A stretch of 64,000 nt of DNA from Acidobacteriota bacterium (GCA_018269055.1 JAFDVI010000020.1:434001-498000), one strand, 5' to 3'. Positions 17,212-26,490 are shown, numbered from the stretch's first letter. Program-made: numbers and translations. The notes: a model not told the origin generated them from the letters alone.

Positions 17212-18180
17212 CTAATCCGCTTCCAGCACGGTTACCGCAATCGGAAAATGGTCGCTAAATCCATTCGGGTTGACGGCTTTGCCCATGCCGCCGAAGGGAA
17301 TGGGTTTGGGATAGCGGCCCGTGTCCACCATTTCAGGAAACCGCAGCACTTGAACGGAGTCGGGCACGATTCTGATGGCGCCAGTATCTTTCAGCAAATT
17401 TTTGTTGGCCAGAAACTGATCCAGCAAATTTGGGAAGTTGTCGAAATACAGGGAGCCGATGCCCTGCCCCAGGCTCGGCCACATCAAATTGAAAAAGCGC
17501 GAAAGGTCGGCGCTGATGACTTTCTGGCGGCTGCGCGTGCTGAGCGCGTAATCCGTCAGCGAAACATTGAACGGTTCGTCGTTGAAATCTCCCATCGCTA
17601 ACACGGGGGTGTTGTCGCCAAGTTCTTCCAGAATGCGTTCGTGGAAATAAGCCAACGTTTCGCCCGCAATAGCGCGATAGCCAGCCGATTGTTCTTCGCC
17701 GCCGCTCCGAGAAGGCCAGTGATTTCCGACGACGACAAGCTGGCGCCCCAAATGAGTTCGGAAATTGATCTGCAAAATGTCGCGCGTTGCCGTGCGACGC
17801 ATGACGAAATGACTGAATAAGGCTTCGAAGGTGAGCAAATCCGCATCGTAAATAAACGCAATGTCAATGCCGCGATGATCGGACATATCGTGATGGACAA
17901 CGGCGTAATTGCGGCCCAGCGGCGCAAGAGAATCCTTCAGCAGTTGCATGACAAAGGCATTTTCCACCTCACAAACGCCCATCAGATCGGGCCCACGGCC
18001 GTTGTTGATCTGGCGAATGATGGACGACAACTGGCCGACTTTTCGATCCAACTGCGCTTGCGTCCATCCTTTCAGGTCACTGCCGATGGCGCGTTGCAGT
18101 TTGTCTTCGCGGCGCGGAGAGTTTTCGATGTCGAAAAGGTTTTCCAAATTCCAAAAAGCGAATTGATATTGGCTAGGCAT
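17212..18180 (-). CDS. Endonuclease/exonuclease/phosphatase-family hydrolase
   Basis: 322 residues with the EEP (DNase I-like) active-site set: FWNLENLFD near the start, the metal-binding Glu in GVCEVENAF (about 69), VVGNHWPSRSGGE, the catalytic LAMGDFNDEP (about 195) and the terminal GFSDHFPIAV His. No signal peptide, so it should act in the cytoplasm or be released otherwise. The family includes DNases, sphingomyelinases and inositol phosphatases; the NxWPSRxGG form is common in bacterial 'endonuclease/exonuclease/phosphatase' proteins beside or fused to secreted nucleases. Natural substrate unknown. Confidence 0.85.
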   Translation of the reverse strand: MPSQYQFAFWNLENLFDIENSPRREDKLQRAIGSDLKGWTQAQLDRKVGQLSSIIRQINNGRGPDLMGVCEVENAFVMQLLKDSLAPLGRNYAVVHHDMSDHRGIDIAFIYDADLLTFEALFSHFVMRRTATRDILQINFRTHLGRQLVVVGNHWPSRSGGEEQSAGYRAIAGETLAYFHERILEELGDNTPVLAMGDFNDEPFNVSLTDYALSTRSRQKVISADLSRFFNLMWPSLGQGIGSLYFDNFPNLLDQFLANKNLLKDTGAIRIVPDSVQVLRFPEMVDTGRYPKPIPFGGMGKAVNPNGFSDHFPIAVTVLEAD

Positions 18181-18573
18181 GATGTGTCTCCGTATTGAAA
18201 GGCGTTTGCGTCAAGGGATTCGCCAAAGAGCGGTCAAGGCGGATTAGGCTTCAGGCGAATTCCCACGATGGCTTCGCGTTATGGTTTCACTGATCAACCC
18301 TGAAACAACAGTTTTGGCTGTCAGACTGTGCGGACGGGCAAAGTATAGGTTTGCGTTGATGACAGTGCAACGTGTCATTTTGGCGGTGGGCTATTGCTGT
18401 GTTGCCGATAAGCCGAAATTTTTCTTCCACGAAGCCACACGAAGAAAACACGAAGGTTATATCCCATCTTCGTGCCCGCTCCGTGTTTCTTCGTGGACGG
18501 AAAAAATGGCAACACGAAAATCGCCCACGACTGTCATTTTGGTTGAGTTGACGAGAAGAAGACGAGCGAGAAG
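18181..18573. other. Intergenic region, repeat only
   Basis: 393 bases without a credible gene between two minus-strand genes. The only structure I see is the inverted repeat at 18426-18497. TGTCATTTTGG occurs twice (near 18374 and 18532), which may be chance. Confidence 0.5.
18426..18497. repeat. CCACGAAG-type inverted repeat
   Basis: Arms of about 30 bases (18426-18455 and 18468-18497) are imperfectly complementary: both begin TCCACGAAG at the outside and end CACGAAG at the inside, with diverged middle bases and a 12-base loop. The arm itself is an iteration of CACGAAG words at 10-11-bp spacing. A degenerate single arm occurs at 6556-6585. Confidence 0.7.
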
Positions 18574-19431
18574 TTACAACGCGACGGGTTTGCCTGTGGA
18601 CATCAGCGTGCGAAATGCGCCGGGCGTCATGCCGCTGAAGCGTTTGAAAATGCGCGTCAGGTGGCTCTGGTCGGAAAAGCCCGCGACCTGTGCGATTTCG
18701 GCCAGCGGCAGTTCCCGATTGCCCAGTTGTCTGGCGGCAAATTGTACGCGGAGTTGTTGCTGGTATTCGCCAACGGTTTGGTTGTGAAATTGGCGGAAAA
18801 CTGCCGCCAGATGCACCGGATGCACGCCTGCCTCGGCGGCCAAATCGCCGGTCGTCAGGTTTTGTTGAAACTCTTCGCGCAACCGCTGGACGACCCGATG
18901 GAGCCACAAAGGCGGGCGTTTTTCGTTCGGCATTCGCTGTCGCGTCGCAATAGCCAGCATTTCCAGCATCACGCCTTCGATCACCAGCGGCGAAGCCAGT
19001 TGCGCTTCCTTATGCTCCCGATACAGTCGCATCGCCAACCAGGTTAATTCTCCGCCAGTGGCGTCGTACAAAGATTCCGGCACGGCGGCAAATTCGCGCA
19101 ACCGATCCAGCCAGGAGCTTTGCACTTCGACGGTGAAAAACGTGCCACCTTCTTGGCCGATTTCGTCACGATGAGAAATCCCAGGCGGATGCCAGGTGAT
19201 GGTCATCGGTTCATAATCAATCGTTCGGGTTCGATAAAACTCGCGGTATGCGCCGTCCAACAACAGGCTGAAAAACCCCAGTTCGTGCGAATGCGCGGGC
19301 AGTGATTTGCCTTCGTTATGAACCAAATCCGACAAGATTAATCCAGATACTCGCTGTTTGACGACCGACCGGCCATAAAACTGCCCCGGATTGAGATAAG
19401 CACTGCGATCTGTGGATTTCTGTTCAGCCAT
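18574..19431 (-). CDS. AraC-family transcriptional regulator
   Basis: 285 residues. The N-terminal cupin-like sensor part has LPAHSHELGFFSLLLDG and WHPPGISHRD; the C-terminal 100 residues are the double HTH (LREEFQQNLTTGDLAAEAGVHPVHLAAVFRQFHNQTVGEYQQQLRVQFAARQL ... LAEIAQVAGFSDQSHLTRIFKRFSGMTPGAFR). Activator of a nearby or distant catabolic/stress gene by family. Start placed at the ATG of MAEQKS; a TTG 39 bases upstream is preceded by AAAGGTG but at very short spacing. It is divergent from the metal-binding phosphatase gene, which it may control. Confidence 0.88.
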   Translation of the reverse strand: MAEQKSTDRSAYLNPGQFYGRSVVKQRVSGLILSDLVHNEGKSLPAHSHELGFFSLLLDGAYREFYRTRTIDYEPMTITWHPPGISHRDEIGQEGGTFFTVEVQSSWLDRLREFAAVPESLYDATGGELTWLAMRLYREHKEAQLASPLVIEGVMLEMLAIATRQRMPNEKRPPLWLHRVVQRLREEFQQNLTTGDLAAEAGVHPVHLAAVFRQFHNQTVGEYQQQLRVQFAARQLGNRELPLAEIAQVAGFSDQSHLTRIFKRFSGMTPGAFRTLMSTGKPVAL

Positions 19432-19576
19432 AGCGATGATGGGTACGTTCGAACGTCGTTTTCGGTTCAACTCACCTTTGATTCGTTCAAGACAAAAGAT
19501 TCATCTCAGGATAATGTCACGCTGTCAGAACCGTGATTCTCCTGTTCGTGATTTCATTACTCTGAGGAACTGAACG

Positions 19577-20224
19577 ATGAAAAGAAGAGAGTTTGTCGTT
19601 TCAAGCTCGCTGGGCTTGATGGCGCTGGCGACCAATGCCATTGGCCAGGACAAGAAACAATATGTTTGTCCGCCTTGCGGTTGCAGCCACGACGGCGAAA
19701 TCCATACAGAACCGGGCACTTGCCCCGCTTGCAGTATGACGCTGGTCGAAAAAACGCCCGCAATGGATGAACTGACGGCGATTCCAAATTTCCTGAAGCT
19801 CACCGACAAAGTTTGGACTGGCGGCCAACCAACAATGACGCATTTGGCAAAGCTGAAAGCCGAAGGCGCAAAAGTCATCATCAATTTGCGTCCGCACAGC
19901 GAACACAACGGCGAGCGCGAAGCCGCCAAAGCGAAGGAACTCGGAATCAGTTATTTCAACATTCCGATTGTCTTCCGCGAACCGCAGCCCGAAGACGCAG
20001 ACGATTTTCTGAAGCTCACCGACGAACAAATGAACAACGGCCCGGTGTTCATTCACTGCGCCGCAGCCATTCGCGTCGGCGCGTTCTGGATGATTCGCCG
20101 CGTGCTGCGCGATGGATGGGAATTCGACAAGGCGCTGGAAGAAGCCAACAAGATCGGCCTTCGTAATAACGCCAACTTGATCGAATTCGCCAAAAGCTAC
20201 ATCGAAAAGAACAAGAAAAAATAA
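19577..20224 (+). CDS. Secreted heavy-metal-binding domain fused to a DUF442-like phosphatase
   Basis: 215 residues. A Tat-like/hydrophobic leader (MKRREFVVSSSLGLMALATNAIGQ) is followed by a small cysteine domain, CPPCGCSHDGEIHTEPGTCPACSMTLVE, resembling the 'PGxCPxCGMxL' heavy-metal-binding module of copper efflux proteins. Residues about 60-200 are a tyrosine-phosphatase-like fold: WTGGQPT, VIINLRP, YFNIPIVF, and the loop FIHCAAAIRVGAFW. The loop is Cys-x4-Arg, as in beta-lactamase-hydrolase-like (BLH/DUF442) proteins, not the usual Cys-x5-Arg. Likely periplasmic, acting in metal or sulfur-type detoxification; the substrate is unknown. Divergent from an AraC regulator. Confidence 0.75.
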   Translation: MKRREFVVSSSLGLMALATNAIGQDKKQYVCPPCGCSHDGEIHTEPGTCPACSMTLVEKTPAMDELTAIPNFLKLTDKVWTGGQPTMTHLAKLKAEGAKVIINLRPHSEHNGEREAAKAKELGISYFNIPIVFREPQPEDADDFLKLTDEQMNNGPVFIHCAAAIRVGAFWMIRRVLRDGWEFDKALEEANKIGLRNNANLIEFAKSYIEKNKKK

Positions 20225-20230
20225 GTTGCC

Positions 20231-20327
20231 TGGGTACGCACGCTTCCAGCGTGCAGAACTAGCGAGAGCTTGCACAAAAAGAACCACAGCTTCCGTGAAC
20301 TCTGCACGCTGGAAGCGTGCGTACCCA
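20231..20327. repeat. Perfect 27-bp inverted repeat
   Basis: 20231-20257 and 20301-20327 are perfect reverse complements over 27 bases; each arm begins or ends with TGGGTACGCACGC and holds its own small palindrome, CACGCTTCCAGCGTG. The loop is 43 bases. The element starts 6 bases after a stop codon and ends just before the AAGGAGAG ribosome-binding site of the next gene. Related to the older-looking copy at 3116-3216. Confidence 0.85.
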
Positions 20328-20339
20328 TAAGGAGAGATC

Positions 20340-21656
20340 ATGAAGGTTCTGCTTTCGCTGGCAATTTGTTTATTGCTGGCTGTGCCGGTGTTTGCTCAAA
20401 ACTGGCCGTCGTTTCGGGGCGCGCATGCATCCGGAATCGCCGATGGAATGAATCCGCCTGTAACGTGGGACGCGGAAAAATCCGTCAATATTGCCTGGAA
20501 AACGCCGATTCCGGGCTTGGCGCATTCCAGCCCGATTGTCTGGGGCAATCGAATTTTCGTCACGACGGCGGTGGGCAGCGATCCCAATGCGCCGTTTGAA
20601 CATGGACTGATAGACACTGCGGCTTCGGCCAAAGATTCCAGCAAACACAGTTGGCAGGTGTACTGCCTAGACAAAGACACTGGGAAAATCCTGTGGGAAA
20701 AGACCGTTCGCGAAAGCGTCCCAAAAGTCAGCCGCCACATGAAAGCCAGCCACGCCAATCCCACGCCCGCCACCGACGGCAAATATCTGGTCGCGTTTTT
20801 CGGTTCCGAAGGATTGTTCTGCTTCGACCTGAACGGAAAACTGTTGTGGCAAAAAGATTTGGGATTGCTGGATGGCGGATGGACGCCAGCGAAAGGGCTG
20901 CAATGGGGATTCGGCAGTTCGCCGATCCTATACAAACATCTGGTCATCGTGCAGTGCGACACGCAAAGCCAGGCGTTCGTCGCCGCGTTCAATTTGAAAG
21001 ACGGCAAGGAAGTCTGGCGCACGCCGCGCGAAGAAGATTCTTCGTGGAGCACGCCGACCATTTCCGAAACCGGCAACCGTGCGGAATTGGTGACCAGCGG
21101 GACGAAGTTTTATCGCGGTTACGATCCACTGACCGGCGAAGAATTGTGGCGATTGGCGAACGGCGTGGACGTAAAAATTCCGACGCCCGTGGCGGTCAAC
21201 GGAATGGTTTATCTGGGCGGTGGCAGCGCCAATGACAAGTTGAGCTTTTACGCGGTTCGCGCCGGAGCCAAAGGCGAAGTCAGCGCCAAAGACAGCCTGG
21301 TCTGGGAAAGCACTGCCATCAAACCGCATGTTGTCACGCCAATTGTGTATGGCGATTTCCTTTACGCCTGCACCGATTCGGGGATTCTGACGCAGTTCAA
21401 CGCCAAAACCGGCGAAGCAGGATTTCGCGGACGATTGGGGCGCGGCAATGCGTTCAATGCTTCACCCGTCGCGGCGGACGGCAGGATTTACTTCGCCAGT
21501 GAAGACGGCGATGTGTTCGTCATCAAAGCCGGAGACAAATTTGAATTGTTGGCGCGCAATCCGGTTGGCGAAGTGATGATGGCGACGCCCGCAATCACGG
21601 ATCACATGCTGATCGTGCGCGGACAGCATCACGTGTTCGGCATCAAGGAAAAGTAA
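20340..21656 (+). CDS. Secreted PQQ-like beta-propeller protein
   Basis: 438 residues with a clear signal peptide (MKVLLSLAICLLLAVPVFA). The mature part opens with NWPSFRGAHASGI, the entry motif of secreted PQQ-like propellers in planctomycetes and acidobacteria, and then shows repeated blades such as VYCLDKDTGKILWEKTV, LFCFDLNGKLLWQKDL, AAFNLKDGKEVWRTP, YRGYDPLTGEELWRLANG. Family members either bind pyrroloquinoline quinone or act as scaffolds like BamB. No cytochrome or catalytic residues are evident. AAGGAGAGATC precedes the ATG. The 3' end overlaps the end of the opposite gene by 14 bases. Confidence 0.85.
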   Translation: MKVLLSLAICLLLAVPVFAQNWPSFRGAHASGIADGMNPPVTWDAEKSVNIAWKTPIPGLAHSSPIVWGNRIFVTTAVGSDPNAPFEHGLIDTAASAKDSSKHSWQVYCLDKDTGKILWEKTVRESVPKVSRHMKASHANPTPATDGKYLVAFFGSEGLFCFDLNGKLLWQKDLGLLDGGWTPAKGLQWGFGSSPILYKHLVIVQCDTQSQAFVAAFNLKDGKEVWRTPREEDSSWSTPTISETGNRAELVTSGTKFYRGYDPLTGEELWRLANGVDVKIPTPVAVNGMVYLGGGSANDKLSFYAVRAGAKGEVSAKDSLVWESTAIKPHVVTPIVYGDFLYACTDSGILTQFNAKTGEAGFRGRLGRGNAFNASPVAADGRIYFASEDGDVFVIKAGDKFELLARNPVGEVMMATPAITDHMLIVRGQHHVFGIKEK

Positions 21657-22089
21657 CCGGAGAAGCAACGATGGGAATCAGGATTTTGCTTTCGCCCGCC
21701 GCGTCGCGCACGGCATACACCTGCGCGGAGTGTTTGCCAGGCGAAAGCTGCAACTGGCCAAGATCAAAATTGAAGCCGTGATTGGGTCGCTTCGTGACGT
21801 TGGCCTTGACCAAATCCTGGCGCGGTTTGTCCGCCAGCGTAGTCGCGATGAATTTGTCGTCAATGAACAGTTGCACTTCCAAGGATGTTTCCGGCAACCG
21901 AGGATCATTCACCCAACCGGCAATCTGCGTTTGATCGGCAATATCAATCGCGCCACGAAGTTGCGGGCTGAAGGTCTTAAACGCCGCCAGCGAAGCCACA
22001 ACACACACCAGCAAAATTTCGGCTGCCGTTTTGATCAACACTGCATTCAGCAGCTTGGAAGCAATCGAAGTTTGCTCTTGGGTTTCCAT
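21643..22089 (-). CDS. Single-span protein with a beta-sandwich-like domain
   Basis: 148 residues. A cytoplasmic start of about 20 residues leads into one membrane span (ILLVCVVASLAAF), then an outer domain with GAIDIADQTQIAGWVNDPRLPETSLEVQLFIDDKFIAT, KPRQDLVKANVTKRPNHGFNFDL and LSPGKHSAQVYAVRDAAGE. This 'xxGWxxDPxxP...VxVYxDGxxxxxxxADxxRxDL...NHGFxxxL...GxHxVxVYA' pattern is an Ig-like module that I have seen described only as an unnamed domain in envelope enzymes. It starts 3 bases after the phosphotransferase gene's stop, so the two are one operon. Confidence 0.65.
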   Translation of the reverse strand: METQEQTSIASKLLNAVLIKTAAEILLVCVVASLAAFKTFSPQLRGAIDIADQTQIAGWVNDPRLPETSLEVQLFIDDKFIATTLADKPRQDLVKANVTKRPNHGFNFDLGQLQLSPGKHSAQVYAVRDAAGESKILIPIVASPVTFP

Positions 22090-22092
22090 TCC

Positions 22093-23181
22093 CTACTCTT
22101 GCGTTTGAATCATTTTGTGCGCCATCGCGGCCAACGCGGCGACGCGTTTGTCGAAATCGGCAAAGCGTTTATCCTGCGTTTGCCCGACGTGATAGCGGTA
22201 ATAAATCTGTTGAATGACGACCGCCAATTTGAACACCGCAAAGATGTGGTAATACGCAATGTTCGACACGTCGCGGCCTGACCGCGCGGCGTATCGCTCG
22301 ACAATTTCCGCGCGCGTCATCCAACCGGGCAACATCGTCACGCTGCGCAAACTGTCGGCAAACAATTCTTCGTCGTCTGCCTGCGGCCAGTAACAAAGCA
22401 GCAAGCCCAAATCAATCAGCGGGTCGCCGACCGTGCACATTTCCCAATCCAGAATCGCCACCAAGTGCGAAGGCTCCGCCGCATCCAGCATCAAATTATC
22501 CAATTTGTAATCATTGTGAACCAGTGTGTGGCGTTCGGGTTCGGCGGGCAATCGTTCCAGCAACCACGCGCGCGCTTCGGTCATTTCGAGAAGCTCCGTC
22601 GTTTTGGAACGTTCCCAACGATTCGCCCAACCTTCGACCTGCCGTTTGACGAAGCCAACCGGTTTGCCAATGTTGACCAACCCTGTTGTTTGAATGTCCA
22701 CGGCATGCAAATCCGCGAGCGTATCCACCAGGCTTTCGCTGATTTTGTGGCGCAACGCCTGATCGTCGCCAATTTCCGGCGGAACGGTTTGCCGAACGAC
22801 AATGCCTCGGCGACGTTCCATCAGGTAAAACGGCGCGCCGATGACTGCGGGATCTTCGCAAAGCAGATAGGGTTTTGGCGCAAGTTTGAAATGCGGATGA
22901 ATCGCCGCCAGCAATCGAAATTCGCGGGGCATGTCGTGTGCCGTTGGCGCTACGGGACCAAACGGAGGTCGCCGCATGACGAATTCCAATCCGCCGAATC
23001 GCACGCAATACGTCAGGTTGGAATGCCCGCCCGGAAATTGTTCGACTTCAAAGCTTGCGTTCGGATCGAACGGTTCACCGTCGAGCCGCGAAGGCAGATG
23101 TTCGTGAAGATAGGCTTCGAGTGCGCTCCAATTCAGTTCTTCGCCGGAACGAACTGGCGCGGTGTCTGTTTGTGTCGGCAT
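22093..23181 (-). CDS. Phosphotransferase-family protein (ACAD10/APH-like)
   Basis: 362 residues of the aminoglycoside-phosphotransferase/choline-kinase fold. Recognisable are the N-lobe [35 protein letters not shown], the catalytic loop [15 protein letters not shown] and the metal-binding [22 protein letters not shown]. This is the ACAD10-type group, often next to acyl-CoA dehydrogenases or dioxygenases and probably phosphorylating hydroxy-acyl intermediates of fatty-acid breakdown. The next gene upstream on the same strand is phytanoyl-CoA dioxygenase-like, which fits that setting. Confidence 0.85.
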   Translation of the reverse strand: MPTQTDTAPVRSGEELNWSALEAYLHEHLPSRLDGEPFDPNASFEVEQFPGGHSNLTYCVRFGGLEFVMRRPPFGPVAPTAHDMPREFRLLAAIHPHFKLAPKPYLLCEDPAVIGAPFYLMERRRGIVVRQTVPPEIGDDQALRHKISESLVDTLADLHAVDIQTTGLVNIGKPVGFVKRQVEGWANRWERSKTTELLEMTEARAWLLERLPAEPERHTLVHNDYKLDNLMLDAAEPSHLVAILDWEMCTVGDPLIDLGLLLCYWPQADDEELFADSLRSVTMLPGWMTRAEIVERYAARSGRDVSNIAYYHIFAVFKLAVVIQQIYYRYHVGQTQDKRFADFDKRVAALAAMAHKMIQTQE

Positions 23182-23265
23182 ATTTTCTTTGAGACTTCCG
23201 TCGGTTGCGTCGAATCAGCAACGCGAACGGCTGGGAGCGCATACCGTGCGCGGCACTGACTCGTT

Positions 23266-24060
23266 TCATTTCATAAAACCGCTACGACCGCTGAATTGCG
23301 AACTGAGTGTATCATTCAGCGGATCATCCAGCGCAAGCAGCCAGCGCAACTCTTCGCGCAAGTCTTGTTGAACCTGTTGGCTCAACAGTTGTTTTTGATA
23401 CTGCTGCTGGGGTTGGTCGCGGCGGCAATAAAAACAGTGCAACGCCAGGCGCGGCTTGTCGGTTTTGTTCGCCGTGCCGCCGTGCCACAAATGCGCGTTC
23501 ATCACCAGAACGGTTCCAGCCCGTCCGGTTAGAAGCTTTTCCTCCGGGTGCGGCTCAATTGGATCGGCTAACACTTCTTGCGGCAATTTCCCTGCGCGAT
23601 GCGTACCGGGCACATACCGCGGCGCGCCGTTTTCGGTCGTGAAATCATCCAGCATCCAGACGATGTTGCAGACTGAATTGCCTTGCTCGTCCGGCAATGC
23701 GCCTGTGTCGCAATGCAGCGGTTGCGACCAGGCGGAATGCGGTCGCACTGAGCGCGCATTCAAACTGCTCAGCTTGAATTCCGTGCCGAGCACCTGTTCG
23801 ACACAGGCCAGCAATTTCGGCTCGGCCATCGCGCGCTCAAACACTTCTCCGTGATTGACCAGATTGGCCAGCCGGTCTGTGTCCGGTTCCTGTTTGAATT
23901 CTGCTCCTGCCTGCTCTCCCTGTTCGGCATATAGTTCGGCAATGCGAGTTCGCAGCCCGGCAACCCGTTCCGGCGAAGCAAAATTTTCCAGCACCAGAAT
24001 CCCTTCTTCATCCAATTGCCGCCGTTCTGCATCTGTCAAATCAAAATTTATCTGCCTCAT
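23266..24060 (-). CDS. Phytanoyl-CoA dioxygenase-family enzyme
   Basis: 264 residues. Fe(II)/2-oxoglutarate oxygenase signature: HCDTG supplies the H-x-D pair, [19 protein letters not shown] supplies the distal His and the 2-oxoglutarate-binding Arg; [16 protein letters not shown] matches the PhyH family. The N-terminal helix [21 protein letters not shown] is also typical. Cytoplasmic hydroxylase of an unknown small molecule, possibly fatty-acid-related given the neighbouring ACAD10-like phosphotransferase. Start at the ATG of MRQINFDL; a TTG at 24099 gives 13 more residues. Confidence 0.88.
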   Translation of the reverse strand: MRQINFDLTDAERRQLDEEGILVLENFASPERVAGLRTRIAELYAEQGEQAGAEFKQEPDTDRLANLVNHGEVFERAMAEPKLLACVEQVLGTEFKLSSLNARSVRPHSAWSQPLHCDTGALPDEQGNSVCNIVWMLDDFTTENGAPRYVPGTHRAGKLPQEVLADPIEPHPEEKLLTGRAGTVLVMNAHLWHGGTANKTDKPRLALHCFYCRRDQPQQQYQKQLLSQQVQQDLREELRWLLALDDPLNDTLSSQFSGRSGFMK

Positions 24061-24197
24061 TGTCAATCGTTCAACCCTTTCAAGATTACTTTTCACCAAA
24101 GCCTCACTATCGCATCACCAATTCCTCATGAACGCAAGACGCCGCCTGCTTACAATTCGTCACGATTTAGAAAGATTGAAATTTTGAGTTTCAGGAG

Positions 24198-24671
24198 ATG
24201 ACCCATTTGAACCAATATCTGCTTCGTCGTTTTTTTGCTCCGGCTTTGATCTTTGCATCGCTGCTTTCGCCCGCGCTGGAAGCCAAAACGAAACCCCAGC
24301 GCACCAACGCGCAACCCGCCGCCAGCCAACAACAAAAAGCCGCGACCGAAACCTGGCGGCGGACGGAATTGTTTTTTGGCTGCTCGAAACCCGACGGTTC
24401 GACTATCAGCGAAAAACAGTTTCAGCAATTTGTCAGCGCCGAAATCACCCCGCGCTTTCCCAGCGGACTGACCGTCATGCCTAGCCGAGGCCAATATCTG
24501 GATTCGACTGGCACGATCATCAAGGAGCGCTCAATGCAGATTATTTTGTTTTACCCGGCGAATCTGCGCGACGCCAATCGCAAAATCGAAGAGATTCGCG
24601 CGGCGTACAAACAAAGCTTTCAGCAAGAATCCGTGCTGCGCGTGGACACTTTGGCGCTGGTTTCCTTTTGA
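24198..24671 (+). CDS. Secreted DUF3574 protein
   Basis: 157 residues with an N-terminal signal segment (APALIFASLLSPALEA) and a DUF3574 domain from about residue 52: WRRTELFFGCSKPDG, FVSAEITPRFPSGLTVMPSRGQYLDSTGTIIKERSMQIILFYP and IRAAYKQSFQQESVLRVD. Function unknown. CAGGAG directly abuts the ATG, which is too close for good initiation; a TTG at 24207 stands 9 bases after AGGAG and may be the true start. A strong bidirectional terminator follows. Confidence 0.82.
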   Translation: MTHLNQYLLRRFFAPALIFASLLSPALEAKTKPQRTNAQPAASQQQKAATETWRRTELFFGCSKPDGSTISEKQFQQFVSAEITPRFPSGLTVMPSRGQYLDSTGTIIKERSMQIILFYPANLRDANRKIEEIRAAYKQSFQQESVLRVDTLALVSF

Positions 24672-24700
24672 GAGAAAGGATTTCGTTCTGCAATAAATCC

Positions 24701-24745
24701 ACGCGGGGAGAGATGTCATTTACGAACATCTCCCCCCGCGTTTTG
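24701..24745. terminator. Bidirectional intrinsic terminator between convergent genes
   Basis: ACGCGGGGAGAGATGT (24701-24716) pairs with 24726-24741 in 15 of 16 positions, with a 9-base loop and TTTTGTTT on the plus side. It separates the DUF3574 gene from the convergent S10 peptidase gene. Confidence 0.8.
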
Positions 24746-24770
24746 TTTCTCAATGAAAATTGCAGTTTTG

Positions 24771-26372
24771 TTAAGGCTTTGCGCCCAAACCGGTCGCGCG
24801 TTCGATGAAATCCGCGATGTTGTTGTGCAACTTAACGCGGTCTTCATCCTGCAAATACATCATGTGTCCCGAATTGTAATAATTCAGTTTGACGTTCTTT
24901 TGCAGTTCTGCTGGCAAACCCAGATGCGACATCGTGAATTCGGTCGCGAAAAATGGTGTCGCCATGTCGTAATACCCGTTTTCCACCTGCACCAACAATT
25001 TCGGATTGGTGATCATCGCCTGCGTCAAATCGTTTTGAGAATTTGGCGCGCTGGGGAAACCGCCTCCGCCGCCGCCTCCACGGAATCCGCCAGCGGTGCG
25101 GTTCCAATTCCAACCGCCTCCACCGCTGCGATTTTTATATTGTTTGTCTTTACCAAATTTCAATTCGTCATGGTTGTACATATTGACGAGCGCCGTATAC
25201 GCGCCGCCGACCGCTGGCCCTTCGGGGTCGCCCTGATCGGTTTCCGCCAGCAAATTGCCCGTGTACCCGGTGAAGCGCGCATCAATGCGGCCACTGGTCA
25301 GCCCACGGCTGCGCAGCAGTTCGACGTTGAACTGGTTCAACCTGGGACGCAGATTCGCTTTCAGCAAATAGTCTTCGCCGAGGCCCGTGAAATAAGAAAG
25401 CTTTTTGGCCACCGCTGCCTTCTGCGCGGCGGTCAACGTGCTGCCTTTGAACAGCGCGTCGGCATATTCCGTCTGTGCGTATTTGCGCGCTTCTTCAACG
25501 AAATCTGTCACACTGGCAGGACGATTTTTGAGCGCCTTGTGGTACCACGCGACGGCGGCGTAACTCGGCAGGTAAAAGATGTACGGCCGATCATCGCCCG
25601 CGGCAAACGTGATCGTGGCCAGGTCAAGCACAGAAGAGATCAAACAAATGCCGTTCAAATGGATGTTGTAGCGATTTTGCAGCAGATTCCCCAGCACCGC
25701 CGAGCGAAACGTCCCGTAGCTTTCGCCAATCAGAAGCTTCGGCGAATTCCAGCGGTCATTACGGCTGATGTACGTGTTGATGAATTGGCCAAACGCCGCC
25801 GCGTCTTCGTCCACGCCGTAAAAATCGCGCTCTTGGGCTTTGCCCGCCGCGTGGCTGTATCCTGTGCCCATCGCGTCAATAAACACCAGATCGGTTTTGT
25901 CCAGCAGGCTTTCGGTGTTGTCCACCAATTTGTAAGGCGCGGGCGGCGTAAATTCGCCGTTCACTGTCCAGGCGCGACGCGGCCCGAACGCTCCCATGTG
26001 CAACCACATCGTCGCCGAACCGGGGCCACCATTGTACAAAAACGCCACCGGGCGCGTGCTGAGGTCTTTGACATCGCTGCGCGTGTAAGCGACCGAATAG
26101 ATCAGCCCTGTCGGTTCGCCTGCATCGTTTTTCAGCAGCGTGGTTCCGGCGCTGGCTTTGTACGGAATGGTTTGGCCATTGATTTGAATTGTGTGCTCGG
26201 TGACGGACCATTCTTCGCGCGGAATTTCCGCAGCGGCGGCACGGCCTTCCGGCGACCTGCCTTCGGGCGTCGCTCCTTGTGGTCTGCCCTGCTGCGCTTG
26301 CGTTGGCAGACAGATGCCGCAAGCGAGTATCAGAACTGCGACCAATCGTTTCACGAACTTTGTCATCATCAT
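24771..26372 (-). CDS. Secreted S10-family serine carboxypeptidase-like enzyme
   Basis: 533 residues with a signal peptide ending near PTQAQQ. S10 landmarks are clear: VAFLYNGGPGSATMWLHMGAFGPRR, the nucleophile in LLIGESYGTFRSA, the Asp in VENGYYDMATPF and the His in NSGHMMYL near the end. An unusual Gly/Trp-rich insertion, RSGGGGWNWNRTAGG then RGGGGGGGFPSAP, lies about residues 415-450. Family members cleave C-terminal residues at acid pH. The promoter is predicted at 26491-26519. An antisense reading of the whole gene is a shadow. Confidence 0.88.
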   Translation of the reverse strand: MMMTKFVKRLVAVLILACGICLPTQAQQGRPQGATPEGRSPEGRAAAAEIPREEWSVTEHTIQINGQTIPYKASAGTTLLKNDAGEPTGLIYSVAYTRSDVKDLSTRPVAFLYNGGPGSATMWLHMGAFGPRRAWTVNGEFTPPAPYKLVDNTESLLDKTDLVFIDAMGTGYSHAAGKAQERDFYGVDEDAAAFGQFINTYISRNDRWNSPKLLIGESYGTFRSAVLGNLLQNRYNIHLNGICLISSVLDLATITFAAGDDRPYIFYLPSYAAVAWYHKALKNRPASVTDFVEEARKYAQTEYADALFKGSTLTAAQKAAVAKKLSYFTGLGEDYLLKANLRPRLNQFNVELLRSRGLTSGRIDARFTGYTGNLLAETDQGDPEGPAVGGAYTALVNMYNHDELKFGKDKQYKNRSGGGGWNWNRTAGGFRGGGGGGGFPSAPNSQNDLTQAMITNPKLLVQVENGYYDMATPFFATEFTMSHLGLPAELQKNVKLNYYNSGHMMYLQDEDRVKLHNNIADFIERATGLGAKP

Positions 26373-26490
26373 CGTCGTCCTCCAAATTATTAGGCGTTTT
26401 ATCGGGTGTGGCAGGAGTTCAACCGGCGCAAAGGCAATCGCTTTCGTCCGGAAAAACTTTATTGCTATACAGATTGCGTACGGCGGGCGG

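Noticed and set aside
24753-26393. Long plus-strand frame of 546 codons
   Set aside because: It is antisense to the S10 peptidase gene, whose catalytic motifs, signal peptide and promoter are clear. The plus-strand protein is basic, low in structure and matches nothing.
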